A DNA stretch of 64,000 bases, from the NCBI GenBank assembly GCA_018401965.1, contig JAGYJU010000016.1, positions 82,244 through 146,243 of the forward strand, in the 5' to 3' direction. The position numbers were made by a program, and so were the translations under genes. Positions 54,521 through 63,321 of the stretch are shown piece after piece; positions within the stretch are counted from its first letter, which is position 1, and each line of letters begins with the position of its first letter. Source of the stretch: Roseicyclus sp. (GTDB lineage: Bacteria > Pseudomonadota > Alphaproteobacteria > Rhodobacterales > Rhodobacteraceae). Below the pieces are notes generated by a model. It did no database searches. It had not been told where the DNA came from and saw only the letters and a list, made by a program, of their open reading frames with translations.

Positions 54521-56818
54521 ATGAGCAAGTTTGGAACAAGCCAGCCGATCACCCGGCTGGAAGACAGCCGTTTTCTCACCGGTAAGGGCCGCTATGTCGA
54601 TGATATCGCGCCGCAAGACGCGCTCCATGGCTACGTGTTGCGCAGCACGCAGGCGCATGGTGACATCGCGGATCTCGATGTCAGCGCGGCCCGCGGCGCG
54701 CCCGGCGTGCATCTTGTGCTGACCGCCGAGGATCTGAAAGCCGCCGGTTTGAAGAACGCGATGCGGTTCGCCCTGGTCAAGACCGGCAACGCGACCACGC
54801 CCGCCGCGCCGCCGCGCCCGATCCTGGCCGAGGGGCGGGTGCGGTTCGTGGGCGATGCGGTGGCCTTTGTCGTCGCCGACAGCATCGCGGCGGCCAAGGA
54901 TGCCGCCGAACTGATCACGCTGGACCTGGTGGATCGGCCCGCCAAGATCGACCTCGTGCCCGGTGGCGAAACGATCCATGCCGAGGCGCCCGACAATATC
55001 GTCTATGATTTCACCATGGGCGACGCCGATGCCACCGCCCGCGCCATCGCGGGGGCGGCCCATGTCGTGACCCACACCAGCCATGACAACCGGATCATCG
55101 TCAATTCGATGGAACCGCGCGGCTGCTTTGCCGAGGTTGACGGTGAAAGGGTGCACCTGGCCTTCAACGGACAGGGCGTCTGGGGCACCAAGGGCGATCT
55201 GGTCGCATGGTTCGGCCTGCGTGAGGACCAGGTGCGCGTCACCAACCCCGATGTCGGCGGCGGCTTCGGGATGAAGGGCATGGGCTATCCGGAACATTTT
55301 CTTGTCGCCCATGCCGCCCGCGCCCTGGGCCGCCCGGTGCGCTGGATGTCGGACCGGACCGAGGCGATGCTGTCGGACAATGCGGGCCGCGATCTGGATG
55401 TGACCACCACGCTCGCCTTTGACGCCGATCTGAAACTGGTGGCGTTTCAGACCGACAGCCTGTCGAACATGGGGGCCTATGTCTCGCAGTTCGGGCAGAA
55501 CATCCAATCGGCGCTCTATTCCAAGGTTCTGACCGGCACCTATGACGTGCAGACCTATTTCTTTCGCAATCGCGGGATTTTCACCAACACCACCCAGGTC
55601 GATGCCTATCGCGGCGCGGGCCGCCCCGAGGCGATCTACGCGCTGGAACGCGCGATGGATTTCGCCGCGCGCGAGCTGGGGGTCGACCCGTTGGACCTGC
55701 GGCGGCGCAATTTCATCGCCGCCAGCGCCTTTCCCTATCGCAGCGCCACCGGCGAGCTGTATGACGTTGGCGATTTTCACCGGGTTCTGGCCCGCGCCGA
55801 AGAGGCCGCCGACCTGGCGGGCTTTGCCGCGCGCCGCAAGGCGGCAGAGGCGCAGGGCAAGCTGCGCGGGCTCGGGATCTGCTATTACATCGAATCGATC
55901 CTTGGCGACCCGAGCGAAACCGCCACCATCGAGATCACGGATACCGGCGCGCGGGTCTATGTCGGCACCCAGTCGAACGGCCAGGGGCATGAAACCGTCT
56001 ATGCGCAGCTCTTGCATGACCAGACCGGCCTGCCGCTCGACCAGATCGAGATCGTGCAGGGCGACAGCGACCTGATCGCCAAGGGCGGCGGCACCGGCGG
56101 ATCGCGCTCGGTGACGGTGCAGGGCACCGCGATGCGCACCACCGCCGATGTTCTGATCACGGGGCTATGCGCCTTTCTCGACGCCGACATGGACCAAAGC
56201 GACACGAGTTTCGACGCCGCCGAAGGCGTGTTCCGCGCGCCGGGATCCAACGTGGTCATCACCTTGCTGGAGGCCGCCGCCCGCGCCCGCGCCGCCGGGC
56301 AGCCGGGTCTGGCCAAGGTCACGAAAACCACCACCCTGCCCGGCCGGTCCTATCCCAACGGCTGTCATGTCGCGGAAATCGAGATCGACCGCGACACCGG
56401 CGCCACCCGCGTCGACCGCTACACCGTGGTGGATGATTTCGGCAACCTGATGAACCCGCGCCTGGCCGAGGGGCAGGTGCATGGCGGCATCGCCCAGGGC
56501 ATCGGGCAGGCGCTGACCGAACATGTGGTCTATGACGAGGACGGCCAGTTGCTGACCGCCACCTTCATGGATTACGGCATGCCGCGCGCCGATGACACGC
56601 CCTTCATCGCTTTCTACACCGAACCGGTGCCGTCCACCGCCAACCCGCTGGGCATGAAGGGCTGCGGCGAGGCGGGCACGGTGGGCGCGCTGGCCGCCGT
56701 GGCCAACGCGGTGCAGGATGCGCTCTGGCCGCTTGGCCTGCGGCAGGTCGACATGCCCTTCACGCCCGCCCGCGTCTGGGCGATGTTGAGCCAAGGGGGG
56801 GCGATTGCCGCCGAATAG
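54521..56818 (+). CDS. Molybdenum hydroxylase large subunit (xanthine dehydrogenase / form II CODH-like)
   Basis: Protein of 765 residues of the molybdopterin-cytosine-dinucleotide-binding family. N-terminal domain (GKGRYVDDIAPQDALHGYVL); GGGFGMKGMGYPEH; the active-site loop reads QVDAYRGAGRPEAI rather than the AYxCSFR of true CO dehydrogenase, so it is form II and not expected to oxidise CO. GTGGSRSVTVQG and GCGEAGTVGALAAVANAV at the C terminus include the catalytic Glu. No medium (FAD) or small (2Fe-2S) subunit gene is adjacent, which is unusual. AAGGGG is 9 bases before ATG 54521. Confidence 0.9.
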   Translation: MSKFGTSQPITRLEDSRFLTGKGRYVDDIAPQDALHGYVLRSTQAHGDIADLDVSAARGAPGVHLVLTAEDLKAAGLKNAMRFALVKTGNATTPAAPPRPILAEGRVRFVGDAVAFVVADSIAAAKDAAELITLDLVDRPAKIDLVPGGETIHAEAPDNIVYDFTMGDADATARAIAGAAHVVTHTSHDNRIIVNSMEPRGCFAEVDGERVHLAFNGQGVWGTKGDLVAWFGLREDQVRVTNPDVGGGFGMKGMGYPEHFLVAHAARALGRPVRWMSDRTEAMLSDNAGRDLDVTTTLAFDADLKLVAFQTDSLSNMGAYVSQFGQNIQSALYSKVLTGTYDVQTYFFRNRGIFTNTTQVDAYRGAGRPEAIYALERAMDFAARELGVDPLDLRRRNFIAASAFPYRSATGELYDVGDFHRVLARAEEAADLAGFAARRKAAEAQGKLRGLGICYYIESILGDPSETATIEITDTGARVYVGTQSNGQGHETVYAQLLHDQTGLPLDQIEIVQGDSDLIAKGGGTGGSRSVTVQGTAMRTTADVLITGLCAFLDADMDQSDTSFDAAEGVFRAPGSNVVITLLEAAARARAAGQPGLAKVTKTTTLPGRSYPNGCHVAEIEIDRDTGATRVDRYTVVDDFGNLMNPRLAEGQVHGGIAQGIGQALTEHVVYDEDGQLLTATFMDYGMPRADDTPFIAFYTEPVPSTANPLGMKGCGEAGTVGALAAVANAVQDALWPLGLRQVDMPFTPARVWAMLSQGGAIAAE

Positions 56819-57851
56819 CCGCCCCGTCCCGCGGATCACGACGCCCCCCCGCGCGCCGCGCGTCCACGTGGTCTTGCTGGATGGCACCATGTCGACGCTG
56901 CGCCACGGCGATGAAACCAACATCGGCCTGACCTACCGCCTGTTGCAGGATCTGCCCGAAAGCGCGGGCGTGACAGCCTATTACGAGCCGGGCATCCAGT
57001 GGCGCGGCTGGCGGCGGTCGGTCGAGGTGATCGCGGGCATCGGGCTGAACCGCCAGATCAAGCGCGCCTACCTGTTCCTGGCCCGCAACCATCGCCCCGG
57101 CGACCAGGTGATGCTGATGGGCTATTCGCGGGGCGCCTACGCGGTGCGCTCGCTGGCGGGGCTGATCGACCGGATGGGCCTGTTGCGCCCGGCCCAGGTC
57201 ACGCCCGACATGCTCGACCAGGTCCATGACCTGTACCGCAACGCCCCCGACAGCGCGCGCGCCCGCGCCATCAAGGCCTCGCTCTGCCATCCCGACGTGC
57301 CGATCGGCTTTCTGGGGGTCTATGACACCGTGCGCGCCCTTGGCCTGCGCTGGCCGGGCCTGTGGCGGATCGTGCCACAAGCGCAGAGGTTCCATTCCCA
57401 CGCGCTCGGCCCCGGCACCCGGATCGCCCGCCAGGCGCTCGCGCTGAGCGAAACCCGCGACGCCTTCGCCCCGGTGCTGTGGGACACGACCCTGCCCGAT
57501 GCCGCCGATACCACGCCGGGCCGGGTGCAGCAGATGTGGTTTCGCGGCAGCCATGGCGATGTCGGCGGCCAGCTTGACGGGATGCGCGCGGCGCGGCCCC
57601 TGTCGAACATCGCGCTGGTCTGGATGCTGACCGAGGCCGAGGCCGCGGGCCTGCCGCTGCCGGTGCATTGGCGGCACCGCTTCGTCACCGATGCGGCCGC
57701 GCCCGCCATCGGCACCCATCGCGGGCTGGGCAAGCTGTTCTTCCTCCGCCGCCCCAGGATCATGGGCCAAGACCCCTCCGAACGCATCCACCCCAGCGCA
57801 CAGGCCGCCGCACTGGCACGCGGCCTGCGGCTTCCCGCCACCCCGGCGTAA
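56805..57851 (+). CDS. DUF2235 domain protein (Tle1-like alpha/beta hydrolase)
   Basis: Protein of 348 residues from TTG 56805 with AAGGGG 6 bases upstream; the start lies inside the end of the preceding gene (14-base overlap). The core has VVLLDGTMSTLRHGDETN, the nucleophile motif LMGYSRGAYAVRSLAG (GxSxG, about residue 107), FLGVYDTVRALG (Asp) and WFRGSHGDVGGQLD (His). These form the catalytic triad of the T6SS Tle1-like phospholipase group, but no secretion genes are present. Function is open. Confidence 0.82.
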   Translation: MPPNSRPVPRITTPPRAPRVHVVLLDGTMSTLRHGDETNIGLTYRLLQDLPESAGVTAYYEPGIQWRGWRRSVEVIAGIGLNRQIKRAYLFLARNHRPGDQVMLMGYSRGAYAVRSLAGLIDRMGLLRPAQVTPDMLDQVHDLYRNAPDSARARAIKASLCHPDVPIGFLGVYDTVRALGLRWPGLWRIVPQAQRFHSHALGPGTRIARQALALSETRDAFAPVLWDTTLPDAADTTPGRVQQMWFRGSHGDVGGQLDGMRAARPLSNIALVWMLTEAEAAGLPLPVHWRHRFVTDAAAPAIGTHRGLGKLFFLRRPRIMGQDPSERIHPSAQAAALARGLRLPATPA

Positions 57852-57949
57852 GGGCGGGCCATGCATCCCTTCACCTTTCCATAAATACGCACTCCCCCAA
57901 GCCAGCCACAGGCACCAGGCCGGGGTAGGGCCATACCCGCGCCACGGGC

Positions 57950-57973
57950 GCGAATTTTCGTACGAAAATTCGC
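57950..57973. repeat. 24-bp perfect palindrome between convergent genes
   Basis: Half-site GCGAATTTTCGT followed by its exact reverse complement. It lies between DUF2235 (+) and truA (-), so it may end both transcripts or bind a dimeric protein. Confidence 0.7.
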
Positions 57974-57986
57974 AACTGCCCCCGCC

Positions 57987-58754
57987 TCAGGCGAAGACGT
58001 CGACAGGGTAGCCAACACCGGTCAGGAACAGCCCGTCGGGGGGCGCCACCGGCCCGCAGGCGGCGCGGTCGGCCGCGACGAGGGCCCGGCGCACATCGTC
58101 GGGGGCCCAGGCCCCCACGCCGACCCGTTCCAGGGTGCCGACGATGGAGCGCACCTGGTTGTGCAGGAAGGACCGCGCGCGCAGGTGGAACCGGATGTCG
58201 CGGCCATTTGCGCACTCCACCTCTTCCACCTTGATCTCGGACAGGGTCTTGACCGGGCTTTTCGCCTGGCAGAGCGCGGCGCGAAACGTGGTGAAATCAT
58301 GCTGCCCCACCAGGTGGGCCGCGCCGGCGCGCATCGCGCCGATGTCCAGATCGTGGCGGATCTGCCAGGCTTGGCCGCGCCCATGCACCAGCGGCGCACG
58401 GCGACAGATCACGCGGTAGGTATAGCGCCGTTCCAGCGCCGAAAACCGCGCATGCCAGTCATCGGGCACGCGCGCGCAGGCCACGACCGCCACCGGCGCG
58501 GGCTTGAGATGGTAATTCAGCGCCTCCGACAGGCGGAACGGATCCCAGTCGCGGGCCATGTCGCACTGGGCCACCTGGCCCGTGGCATGGACGCCCGCAT
58601 CGGTCCGGCCCGCCGCCGCGATCGAGGGCACGCCCTGTTCCAGCGCGGCCAAGGCGCGTTCCACCGCGCCCTGCACCGATGGGTGGTCGGCCTGACGCTG
58701 CCACCCGGCAAAGGGCGCGCCATCATATTCCAATTTCATCGCATAGCGTGGCAT
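57987..58754 (-). CDS. truA: tRNA pseudouridine(38-40) synthase TruA
   Basis: Protein of 255 residues. [21 protein letters not shown] start; catalytic Asp in [17 protein letters not shown] (about residue 49); [34 protein letters not shown] near the C terminus. It modifies the anticodon stem of many tRNAs. ATG 58754 is fixed by the family N terminus. Divergent from the ycjX-like gene with about 130 bases between. Confidence 0.95.
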   Translation of the reverse strand: MPRYAMKLEYDGAPFAGWQRQADHPSVQGAVERALAALEQGVPSIAAAGRTDAGVHATGQVAQCDMARDWDPFRLSEALNYHLKPAPVAVVACARVPDDWHARFSALERRYTYRVICRRAPLVHGRGQAWQIRHDLDIGAMRAGAAHLVGQHDFTTFRAALCQAKSPVKTLSEIKVEEVECANGRDIRFHLRARSFLHNQVRSIVGTLERVGVGAWAPDDVRRALVAADRAACGPVAPPDGLFLTGVGYPVDVFA

Positions 58755-58883
58755 GCGCCGCACATAGGCCCAAAGCCCTGCCTTCGCCAAGGGGGCAGAT
58801 CGGGACAGGCCCGCCCCATCGCCCCTCGCAATCGGGGCGGTCGATGCTTACTGTCTGGTGACGGAACAGGAAGGACGACGGGT

Positions 58884-60297
58884 TTGGTCATCGCACGCAT
58901 CGCCGACAGCCTTGGCCACCAGATCGAGGGCGTCACGCAGGGCGTCTCGGGCCTGTTCTTCGAGCCGGTGATCCGGCTGGGGGTCACGGGCCCAAGCCGC
59001 GCGGGCAAGACCGTGTTCATCACCTCGCTGGTGGCGAACCTGTTGGACAGGGGCCGGATGACCGGGCTGGACGCGGCGCGGTCGGGCCGGATCGAGGCGG
59101 CCTTTCTGCAACCCCAACCCGATGACACGGTGCCGCGGTTCGACTTCGAGGCGCATCTGCACAGCCTGACCGGCCCCAGCCCGCACTGGCCAGACAGCAC
59201 CCGGTCGGTGTCGGAACTGCGCCTGTCGCTGCGGGTGCGGCCGCGCGGCCTGCTGGCGGGCCTGTCGGGACCGCGCATCGTGCATCTCGATATCGTCGAT
59301 TACCCCGGCGAATGGCTGCTGGATCTGGCCTTGCTGGACCAGGATTTCGCCGCCTGGTCGGCACAGGCGCTGGCCCGCGCCCAAGGGCGGGCAGAGGCAG
59401 AGGCATTTCGCGCGAGGCTGGCCGCCACCGACCCGGCCGCGCGGCTTGACGAACCTGTCGCCACGGGCCTCGCGCGCGATTGGACCGCCTATCTGCAGGC
59501 CGCGCGCGAGGCCGGGTTTTCCGACTGTACGCCGGGCCGGTTCCTCTTGCCCGGCGACCTCGAAGGATCGCCCGCCCTGACCTTTGCGCCGCTGCCGCCG
59601 GGGCCAGCCCCGCGCGGCTCGCTGGCGCGCGAATTCGCCCGCCGCTTCGACGCCTACAAGGCGCAGGTGGTGAAACCGTTTTTCCGCGCCCATTTCGCCC
59701 GCATCGACCGGCAGGTGGTGCTGGTGGATGTGTTGGGGGCGATCCATGCCGGGCCGCGTGCGCTCGATGATCTGCGCCAGGCGCTCGCCGGTCTCTTGGG
59801 GGCGTTCCGGCCCGGACGATCCGCGTTTCTTGCCGGGCTTTTGGGCCGCAAGCGCGTGGACCGCATCCTGTTTGCCGCCACCAAGGCCGATCACCTGCAC
59901 CATTCCCAGCATGAGCGGCTGACTCGCGATCATGGCGGCCCTGGTGGCCGACGCGCGGCGGCGCGCCGATTTCGCGGGGGCCCGGACACAGGCGATGGCC
60001 ATCGCGGCCTTGCGGGCCACCACCGAGGAAACCCGCATGGTGAACGGCACCCCGCGCGACCTGGTGCGCGGCACGCTGCTGGAGAGCGGGACGCAGGCCG
60101 CGCTGCATCCCGGCGATCTGCCCGCAGATCCGGCCAGCCTGCTTGCCCCCGCCCGCGCCGGGGCGGGGCAATGGTTGGAGGGCGATTACGGCGTCATGCG
60201 CTTTGCCCCCGCGCCACTGTCGCTGCGCGCGGGCGACGGGCCGCCGCATATCCGGCTGGACCGGGCGGCCGAGTTCCTGTTCGGGGACAAGCTGTGA
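58884..60297 (+). pseudogene. ycjX: YcjX family P-loop protein, frameshifted near 59924
   Basis: Member of the YcjX/DUF463 family, GTPase-like and linked to envelope stress in enterobacteria. Start TTG 58884 with AAGGA 8 bases upstream. Walker A VTGPSRAGKTVFITSLV; VDYPGEWLLDLALL (Walker B region). Frame one runs to ADHLHHSQHERLT, then an extra T (59924, GACTCGCGATC for expected GACCGCGATC) shifts the frame. The rest (AIMAALVADARRRADF to LDRAAEFLFGDKL) follows in the second frame. The total is 471 codons plus one base. One insertion explains everything. Confidence 0.88.
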
Positions 60298-60326
60298 GCG
60301 GCGCCGCGCGGACGGCATGGCGCGGT

Positions 60327-60390
60327 GGGGGGCTCTGCCCCCCGTCGCCCGTGGCGACGCCCCCCGGGATATTTGGGAAACGAAGAAGCG
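60327..60390 (+). repeat. Hairpin/GGGATATTT module, copy C
   Basis: Hairpin GGGGGGC-TCT-GCCCCCC (60327-60343), second hairpin GTCGCC-CGT-GGCGAC (60344-60358), then GCCCCCCGGGATATTTG GGAAACGAAGAAGCG to 60390, 12 bases before the next start codon. Confidence 0.8.
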
Positions 60391-60402
60391 AGGCAGGGTG
60401 AG

Positions 60403-61413
60403 GTGACGGATCGCAAGGGGCCCGTTCTGATCGATCTGGGCGCACAGACCGCGGCCACGCCGCAAGACGCGGCCCCGGTGCCGGATCTGGCATCGGATCT
60501 GGCGGCTGGCCCGCAGGGGCAGGCCATGCAGGTGGTGGCAAGCCTGGGGGCGCGCCGACCCAACCGCGTGGCGCGGGTGTTCTGGGGCGCTTTGGGGGCG
60601 CTGGTCGGCTTGGCGGCCACGATCGCGGCCTGGGAGTTCGTGGCGCGGCTTTTGGCGGCGAACCCGGTGCTTGGCTGGATCGCCGCGGGGTTGACGGGGC
60701 TGGTGCTGATCACGCTGATCGTGCTGGCCCTGCGCGAGATCGCGGCCTTCGCGCGGCTGGGTCGTCTGGATGGGCTGCGCCGCGCTGCGGATCATGCCCT
60801 GGCGGCGGGCGATACCGTGGCGGCGCGCGCGGTGGTGGCGCAGCTCTTGACGCTGTACCGGCTGCGGCCAGAGCTGGCCGATGGCCGGGCCGAGCTGGCG
60901 CGCCGTCAGGCGGAGGTTTTCGAGGCCGATAGCCTTTTGGCGCTGGCCGAGACCCAGCTCATGGCACCGTTGGATGCTGCCACCCGCGCCGAGGTGGAAA
61001 CCGCCGCGCGCCAGGTTGCCACCGTCACGGCGCTGGTGCCCATTGCACTGGCCGATGTGGTGGCGGCCTTGAGCGCGAATATCAGGATGATCCGGCGCAT
61101 CGCGGAACTTTATGGCGGGCGATCCGGCACGCTGGGGGCCTGGCGGCTGACGCGCGCGGTGCTGACGCATCTGGTGGCGACGGGGGCGGTGGCAGTTGGC
61201 GATGACATGATCAGTTCCATTGCCGGTGGGTCGGTTCTGTCGAAGATCAGCCGCCGCTTTGGCGAAGGCGTGGTCAATGGCGCGCTGACCGCGCGGGTCG
61301 GGGTGGCCGCGATGGAGGTCTGCCGCCCCCTGCCCTTTGGCGCGGGCCTGCGCCCGAGCGTCACGACACTTGTGCGGCGCGCCCTGACCGGCCTGTTCGG
61401 ACAGGCCAGGTGA
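60403..61413 (+). CDS. ycjF: YcjF/TIGR01620 family membrane protein
   Basis: Protein of 336 residues from GTG 60403. After a polar N terminus (about 60 residues) come two membrane helices (about 62-84 and 92-114, VFWGALGALVGLAATIAAWE, IAAGLTGLVLITLIVLALR), then a long helical domain with DUF697-type end: IRMIRRIAELYGGRSGTLG, LVATGAVAVGDDMISSIAGG. It follows ycjX as in E. coli, where the two are co-transcribed. The stop overlaps the next start by 4 bases. Confidence 0.82.
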   Translation: MTDRKGPVLIDLGAQTAATPQDAAPVPDLASDLAAGPQGQAMQVVASLGARRPNRVARVFWGALGALVGLAATIAAWEFVARLLAANPVLGWIAAGLTGLVLITLIVLALREIAAFARLGRLDGLRRAADHALAAGDTVAARAVVAQLLTLYRLRPELADGRAELARRQAEVFEADSLLALAETQLMAPLDAATRAEVETAARQVATVTALVPIALADVVAALSANIRMIRRIAELYGGRSGTLGAWRLTRAVLTHLVATGAVAVGDDMISSIAGGSVLSKISRRFGEGVVNGALTARVGVAAMEVCRPLPFGAGLRPSVTTLVRRALTGLFGQAR

Positions 61414-62135
61414 CCGATCCCTTTGCCCATCACCCGGGGTTGCGCGACCTGATCCGCCCCAGCGCGGACTCGTTTTTCCGCACCATCACCGTCGCGCAGA
61501 TCAAGGCGCGGATGGCGGAACAGGGCATCCCCCTGACCTTGCCCTTTCACGATGACGCCACGCGAGAGGCCTTGCGGGCCGAGGCCCTGGCCGGGCACCA
61601 GGGCGATCTGTGGATCTTTGCCTACGGGTCGCTGATCTGGGATCCGGCGCTGGAGTTCGCCGAGCTGCGCCGGGCGCACGCCCCCTGCCACGCGCGGCGG
61701 TTCATCCTTGTCGACACCCATGGCGGGCGCGGCACCGAGGCTGCGCCGGGGGTGATGGCGGCGCTGGATGACGGGCCGGGCTGTGACGGGGTGGCGTTTC
61801 GGATCGCCGCCGACAAGGTCGATGTGGAAACCGAGATCCTGTTTCGGCGCGAAATGATCGCGCCGGGCTATCATGCGCGGTTCATCCCGGTGCGGATCGA
61901 CGGGCAGGACATCCGCGCGCTGAGTTTCCTGGCCGATCACGATGATCCGTCGATGCGCGCGGGGATCAGCCGCGCCGACCAGGTGCGGTTTGCGGCCACC
62001 GGGGCTGGGGTCCTGGGCACGAGCCTTGCCTATCTGGAAAGCACGGTCGCGCATCTGGCCGGGTTCGGCATCATCGACGCGGATGCCAGCGCGCTCTTGG
62101 CCGAGGCCTTGGCCTATCCCGCAGCAGGGGCGTGA
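61410..62135 (+). CDS. chaC: Glutathione-specific gamma-glutamylcyclotransferase (ChaC family)
   Basis: Protein of 241 residues from GTG 61410. The family signature FAYGSLIWDPALEF (about residue 69-82) binds the gamma-glutamyl group, and GGRGTEAAPGVMAALDDG and VFRREMIAPGYHARFIPV-type segments follow. The catalytic Glu is expected in this central part. Cytosolic; releases 5-oxoproline from glutathione. It is coupled to the ycjF-like gene by a GTGA overlap. Confidence 0.88.
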   Translation: MTDPFAHHPGLRDLIRPSADSFFRTITVAQIKARMAEQGIPLTLPFHDDATREALRAEALAGHQGDLWIFAYGSLIWDPALEFAELRRAHAPCHARRFILVDTHGGRGTEAAPGVMAALDDGPGCDGVAFRIAADKVDVETEILFRREMIAPGYHARFIPVRIDGQDIRALSFLADHDDPSMRAGISRADQVRFAATGAGVLGTSLAYLESTVAHLAGFGIIDADASALLAEALAYPAAGA

Positions 62136-62188
62136 TGCGGGCCTGATGCGGGCGTGACAATCCCGCGCGCGGCGGGCAGAACGGGGGC

Positions 62189-63133
62189 ATGACACAGCCC
62201 CATGCCGACCGTCCGCTGCTTGGCATCATCCTGATGCTGGGATTTTGCGTTCTGATCCCGTTTTCGGATGCGCTGGCCAAGCTGCTTGGCGGGGTGTTTC
62301 CGCTGCTGCAACTGATCCTCATCCGCTTTGCGGCGCAGGCCGGGTTGCTCTTGCCGCTGGCGCTGGCGCGGGGGGCGGTGATTTTCCCCTCGGTCCGGGT
62401 GGTGCGGCTGGCGCTGATCCGGACGCTTTTGCAGATCTGCGGCATCTCGATGATGTTCTCGGCGCTGCGGGTGCTGCCCCTGGCCGATGCCGTGGCGATT
62501 GCCTTTGTCATGCCCTTCATCATGCTGATCCTGGGGCGCTACGTGTTGCACGAAGAGGTCGGGCCGCGCCGCCTGGCGGCCTGTGCGGTGGGGTTTGTCG
62601 GCACCTTGATGGTCGTGCAGCCCAGTTTCGCCGCCGTGGGCTGGCCCGCGCTGTTGCCGCTGGGCGTGGCGGTGGTGTTCGCGCTGTTCATGCTGGTCAC
62701 GCGACAGGTCGCCAAGGACATCGACCCGATCGCGCTGCAAGGTCTGGGCGGCATCCTTGGCCTGCCGATCCTGGTGCCCTTGTTGATGCTGCCGGGCTTT
62801 GGCGGCACCCCGCCGCTGATCGGCTGGATCGCACCGCCCGATGCGGGTGCGCTTTGGTTGCTGGTGGCGCTTGGGTTGACCGGCACCTTGGGACATCTGT
62901 TGATGACATGGTCGTTGCGCTTTGCGCCCTCGGCCACGCTGGCGCCGATGCAATACCTGGAAATCCCGGTGGCGGCCTTGGTCGGGCTGGTGATTTTCGG
63001 GGAATTTCCCAACGGGCTTGCGCTGATCGGGATCGCCATCACCGTGGCATCAGGTCTTTATATCGTGTTTCGCGAACGCAACCTGAGCCGGGCGGCCGCG
63101 CCGATCACGCCGCCAGCGCCCCCGGCGGGCTGA
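62189..63133 (+). CDS. DMT superfamily (EamA) transporter
   Basis: Protein of 314 residues with ten predicted membrane helices in two EamA halves: LLGIILMLGFCVLIPFSDAL at the N terminus, FVMPFIMLILGRYVLHEEVG in the first half and LEIPVAALVGLVIFGEFPNG in the second. The conserved E-x-P-type turns at the ends of helices match the drug/metabolite transporter family. Substrate unknown. The gene ends 46 bases before the ileS leader. Confidence 0.88.
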   Translation: MTQPHADRPLLGIILMLGFCVLIPFSDALAKLLGGVFPLLQLILIRFAAQAGLLLPLALARGAVIFPSVRVVRLALIRTLLQICGISMMFSALRVLPLADAVAIAFVMPFIMLILGRYVLHEEVGPRRLAACAVGFVGTLMVVQPSFAAVGWPALLPLGVAVVFALFMLVTRQVAKDIDPIALQGLGGILGLPILVPLLMLPGFGGTPPLIGWIAPPDAGALWLLVALGLTGTLGHLLMTWSLRFAPSATLAPMQYLEIPVAALVGLVIFGEFPNGLALIGIAITVASGLYIVFRERNLSRAAAPITPPAPPAG

Positions 63134-63143
63134 GCGACGGGCC

Positions 63144-63172
63144 TTTACGCTGCGCGGGCCTGCGCCTATACC
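63144..63172 (+). promoter_or_regulatory. Predicted promoter of the ileS leader
   Basis: TTTACG (63144-63149), exactly 17 bp, TATACC (63167-63172). A start 8 bases after the -10 falls on the A of the leader ATG (63180), which would make a leaderless mRNA. Confidence 0.6.
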
Positions 63173-63179
63173 GCGCGTC

Positions 63180-63230
63180 ATGACGCACCGCATCGCCATC
63201 GTCATTCGAATTACCATCCCGGCGCTCTGA
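63180..63230 (+). CDS. Putative isoleucine-rich leader peptide of ileS
   Basis: Sixteen codons encoding MTHRIAIVIRITIPAL, with five isoleucine codons in nine positions (ATC, ATC, ATT, ATT, ATC) and one Val. It is too short for standard gene finding. The predicted transcription start is its own ATG. The end of the ORF is one arm of a stable hairpin (63218-63227 with 63238-63248). Placement 92 bases before ileS suggests ribosome-mediated attenuation sensing charged tRNA-Ile. This is inference from sequence; I know of no description for this gene. Confidence 0.6.
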   Translation: MTHRIAIVIRITIPAL

Positions 63231-63274
63231 TCCCCCTGAGCCGCCGGGTTGATAGGTGCTTGAGATATCGCACC
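63218..63274 (+). promoter_or_regulatory. Stem-loops of the ileS leader (possible attenuator)
   Basis: Hairpin 1: CCCGGC-GCTC (63218-63227) with GAGC-C-GCCGGG (63238-63248), overlapping the last leader codons. Hairpin 2: GGTGC (63255-63259) / GCACC (63270-63274). No U-run follows, so the switch may work by Rho or at translation; the ileS ribosome site GAGGAG is at 63308-63313. Confidence 0.45.
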
Positions 63275-63321
63275 GCCCCCCCTATTCCCTGACGTGACCC
63301 GCAAGATGAGGAGCGCCCGAA

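Noticed and set aside
54521..56818. Aerobic carbon monoxide dehydrogenase (form I CoxL)
   Set aside because: The active-site loop reads AYRGAGR and lacks the AYxCSFR cysteine motif needed for CO oxidation.
63134..63321. T-box riboswitch before ileS
   Set aside because: No T-box sequence, no specifier-loop architecture, and alphaproteobacteria are not known to use it; a leader peptide fits better.
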